From Camarhynchus parvulus (taxonomy: Eukaryota > Chordata > Aves > Passeriformes > Thraupidae): a DNA stretch of 64,000 bases. The position numbers and the translations under genes were made by a program. Shown piece after piece: positions 60,521 through 64,000 of the stretch (position 1 is its first letter; the number at the start of each line of letters is the position of its first letter). Where the stretch lies: NCBI RefSeq assembly GCF_901933205.1, contig NC_044572.1, positions 109,752,965 through 109,816,964 of the forward strand. Reading direction: 5' to 3'. Below the pieces are notes generated by a model. The model saw nothing but the letters and a program-made list of their open reading frames with translations. It ran no database searches and was not told the origin of the DNA.

Positions 60521-63500
60521 GTAAGACATAACACAATGCCACTGTGAAAGTATTATACCTACATGTATGTATCTATGGCCTATGTAGGGCGAAAAGTGAA
60601 GTTTGTATTATTTGCTGGTCCTTCCCGACTTGGGTTTAATGCTATAGTGGTGGTCTTCTGAGCTAATGATTGCATTTCTGGTAAATATGAAGGTTTCTAA
60701 CAACCCAGTCATCATTTCAACGTATAATGTAAAGAATATATTTTAAGTAGCCTCTATCTAAGTTCTTCACAGCTCCTTGATTTCCAGCATCACATGGAAA
60801 AATAGTGTTTTCAGCAGGTTGTAGGACAATACAAGTTTTAATTTATGGGTGTTCAGATTTTTTTGGTGGCTTTTCTTCTTTCTTTATAATCAACCTTTCC
60901 TCTTGTTGTTTTTGCTTTGTGATCACTTCTTGACAACAAACAAACAAGCAAATGGATAAAAATTCATGGATAAGTGCTGATATTGTGAGTGGCACTAAGT
61001 ATGAACAAATAGTGCACAACTATGAAATGAGTGTGAAGCATAACTAGAGCGCGCTGATCACTTAAAAAGAAACAGTGGGAGTCATGCAACTTAGTTACTG
61101 GTGACTGATAGCACCACCTTTCAGTAGTGTTTCTTGAGAGGTAATGGGTTCATAGAGTTTCAGTATAAAGAAGTAGTTAAGTTTTTTAATCAGCTTCTGT
61201 GTGTGTGACTATAGTCTACAAAATGTCAAGTATTTATTCTGTATTAAGCCAACAGCTTGTTTTTGAGCATATATTAACTCGCATTTATTTTTCAGAAAGT
61301 CCTCTGGTCTTAATTTGAAAACACATGGATAAGTGAATCTAAGTGAATCTATCATTTACTTTGAGAGTTTGTCCCCAGTTCTACTCCCAAATTTTTAAAG
61401 GTAGTTTTTCTTCCAAATCTGAATTTGTCTGGCTGCAGTTCCCCTCTTTTGTTTCTTGTTTCTCCCTTAAAGAGCACTTTAGTATGTGACATTTTCCCTT
61501 TCTGGCACTTGCATAGCAAAACCTCTGCTGCCTCACAATTTTCATAAACTAAACAGACTGAGCTTTTTAAGGGTCTCTAAAGCATTTTTATCAGTGTTCA
61601 AGTTACTTTCATGGCTTTTTGCTGTACCTCTCGAACTTTTCAGAAGGGTCTTAAGAACAAGGATAGCAGTTCTATGTGTTCTTCATACAATACATAGCAA
61701 TTCTGTGTGTTTAGTCTCATTAAAATCATTGGCCAGGTCCAGTTCACTTCCCAGCCTCCAGGATATTCGAGGCCTGTGAGAAGTGTTTGAGTCTGGTTTG
61801 CCTTTGGTCACAGCACGGTGCTGGAACTTCACCTGGAATTGATTGTCCAGTATGATTTTGTAGCCTCTAGAGCTATTTTTTTCTGAGATGCTGTTTCCCA
61901 CTCTACAGCTACTCTTTCTTTTTCTTCTGCCTAAACACAGGGCAGTATTTGTGCTGTATCATGGCTGATTTTACTGAAGTAGCACAGCTAACAATGCAGT
62001 TCAGATCACTGTATAGCCAAAGCCTGTCCTCTTTTAGTCACAGATTTGCTTGAGTTTGTGGTATTCACACAGTTATGTCACTGATGAAACAATAGCATGA
62101 GTGTTTACTTGCAAGTCCTGCTGGAACTGCTGTTACTCAGTTGTAATTCTCCACTGGTTAAAGGCTCTAACTGTAATTCACAAAGTTAGCTCTCAGGATT
62201 TTAATTATTTTTTTGCATTCCACTCAAAGGGTGCGTTACTCATAGTGAAAATGGTTGATTTTTCATAAGGAAGTTGTATGATTTAAAATTACACCCAAAC
62301 TCTTGGCTAAAGCTTGGTCTGAGTGTCTCACTGGAGTTTTAGAGGGCTTACATCCCTTGCCCATTTGCATGCTGTGTGTTCATAATGCCACCCATGCAGA
62401 ATAGCACGTTGTATTTCTGACCTTAATTCCTTTCTTATTTTTCCAGCCACTTTGCCTAGATCTGATGTCAGGCTAGTTGGTCTCCAGTTATTGTAAGCCG
62501 CTTTGTTTGCCCTTCCTGAACAGTAGCACAATATCATCGTCCTTTCAGTCTTCTGGAATTTCACCAGTATCTGAATACACTCTAGAAAGTGACATCAGGG
62601 AACCAGAGATGTCTTTAGCCAGTTCTTTCTAGAAATGCTATGCTGAAAATTGTACAGGCATGCTTACTTGAAACCATGAGAGGTTACTTCATCATTCTTA
62701 TGTGGTGTGAGGACATCCTCTCACTGCTTCTGAAGTGTGGAACAGAAATAGATATTGAACAGGCTTGCCTTTTTTAATAAAATGAAAATTTTAATGCACT
62801 TTGTAGTAACAGACCTCCAACATTGCTAATATTCTTTTTGTCCTAGTTTCACATGTGTCATTACAAAACCTTGTGTTTGGCTGCTCACCATTTTGTTAAA
62901 CCAACTTCTAGGCTGAAATATTCCATGCTAAACATCTGCCCCTGGCTGAATTCCTTTCTTTGATTCTTCTTTTTTCTTTCAGAAAATGAGTCAGAATTCG
63001 TTAGCATTTTATGAGAAAAAAGGCTATGGGAAAATACCTTGCTCTATTCTTAAGTACATTTTAAAAATTCTGATGAGTGTCTTTAAGATGATTTAGTTTT
63101 GGCAGAAGATGAACTATTTCTGGGATATGCCTTTTCCATCATAACAAAAAATGTACAAGTCTTTAGGACAAACTACTGTTTCATTTACCCTGCAAGCGTT
63201 TGCTACAATTTCTGAAAAATGCTGAACATGCCATAAATTTAGGAATACGCTTCAACTCCACAGCTTCAATTTTGCTTCCAATTCTCAATCCTTATTCCAA
63301 AATATGATGATTATTTTATAATCATTAAAATAACTGTGACAATATTTTGGGGATACTTTTTCACCTAGAGCAAAATTTATTTTTGATAGTTGTATTCTTA
63401 GAACGGCCATAATGTTTTATAACACCAAAATGAAATTGGTGTTTGGTTTGGAGAACATCAGTTGGAATGGTTGAAATTTTAGTAATGTAACTAGATAACC

Positions 63501-64000
63501 TTCTCTTTGCTTCTAGTCAGGAATGTGAAGTGTCAGCACAGCAAATTCACGCCACTTTCAGCTTTCATCTCTTTAGGTTCAAGTTAAGGCTGTCTCACTA
63601 ATCTAAGAATCTTCTTGAATTTTGTTTCCCCTCTGTTTTGCCCAGTAATATTTCTAAGCCACACTGTTTCCAGGACTGTTTCTGACTTCGGCACAGAGTT
63701 AGAGGAAAGAACTTTTCAAATAACAAACTCATTTGAGTCACTAAAGAATCCTGAAGATTAATGTGGAGGATTGAAGTAACTTAGTTGCTGGGAGAGCTGT
63801 CACGTCATTTTGGATATCCCATAGACATGCAGACCAGAAGTTCATTGCTAAAGCAGCAGGGAGCAATTTCAAATGAGATTGGTTTAAAGTCCTCCTTACG
63901 TATGAGATTTAAGGAAAAATGTTTCCAGAAGTTCCAGCTGTCACTCCTATTAGACATTTCAAATTGCAGAATTTTATGCCTTTATTTTGCTGTTGCTTAC
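60521..64000 (+). other. SPIDR: SPIDR intron 7 (5' part)
   Basis: AT-rich intronic sequence starting with donor GTAAGA and continuing to the window end. It contains a degraded minus-strand CR1 reverse-transcriptase piece (62331-62675). I saw no exon matching the next SPIDR segment. A tempting acceptor at about 62982 leads to a stop after about ten codons. Confidence 0.8.
62331..62675 (-). mobile_element. CR1-like LINE reverse-transcriptase fragment, minus strand, ancient
   Basis: The minus strand encodes a decayed version of the N-terminal reverse-transcriptase region: an EDWK-like stretch, then NNWRPTSLTSDLGKVAGKI, which fits the NYRPVSLTS...GKVMEKI motif of CR1/L3-type LINEs. The + strand shows the familiar antisense text 'gatgtcaggctagttggtct' and 'cagtcttctggaatttcacc'. 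Frame breaks are present and it is inactive. Confidence 0.8.

Noticed and set aside
62982..63014. Possible next SPIDR exon after a TTTCTTTCAG acceptor
   Set aside because: In the required phase the frame stops after about ten codons, and the residues do not match the expected next SPIDR segment.

Overview
This window is vertebrate nuclear DNA, almost certainly from a bird and most likely a passerine. It is AT-rich intronic sequence with GT-AG introns and numerous CR1 LINE fragments. It also carries a solo LTR of a type I associate with songbird genomes. There are no operons, ribosome-binding sites, CRISPR arrays or prokaryotic genes. Nearly all open reading frames here are chance ORFs in introns.

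The only gene I recognise is SPIDR (scaffold protein involved in DNA repair, KIAA0146), on the + strand and partial at both ends. Six internal coding exons are visible: 5614-5769, 6658-6736, 8260-8448, 11012-11169, 50582-50838 and 60420-60520. They join in one continuous frame (phases 0, 1, 1, 0, 2, 1) and give about 313 N-terminal codons. The best anchors to the human protein, compared from memory, are AWLRCGDGFE, WTSSGSDFSD, DELKLIDWEKD, AKKRKLLR and GGLAERLCRLQNRERSAI. I number them exons 2-7, assuming the short first coding exon and promoter lie upstream of base 1. The remaining two thirds of the protein must be encoded downstream of base 64000.

Layout: 1-5613 is the end of intron 1. Exons 2-5 lie within 5.6 kb (5614-11169). 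Intron 5 is very long (11170-50581, about 39.4 kb). It begins with a cluster of CR1 fragments around a short CpG-rich island (12262-12560) and otherwise holds scattered repeats, short inverted repeats, and several less AT-rich blocks that could be regulatory or cryptic exons. Exon 6 is a GC-rich coding exon in AT-rich surroundings. Intron 6 (50839-60419) holds an ancient CR1 tail, a CR1 reverse-transcriptase fragment and a 393-bp solo LTR with a 6-bp target duplication. Exon 7 follows a CATA/TA microsatellite. Intron 7 runs to the window end and holds a degraded minus-strand CR1 reverse-transcriptase fragment.

I found no convincing new system. The items most worth a second look are the intronic CpG island, a candidate cassette or poison exon at 29337, and the fast-evolving acidic/serine-rich segments of the SPIDR N-terminus.
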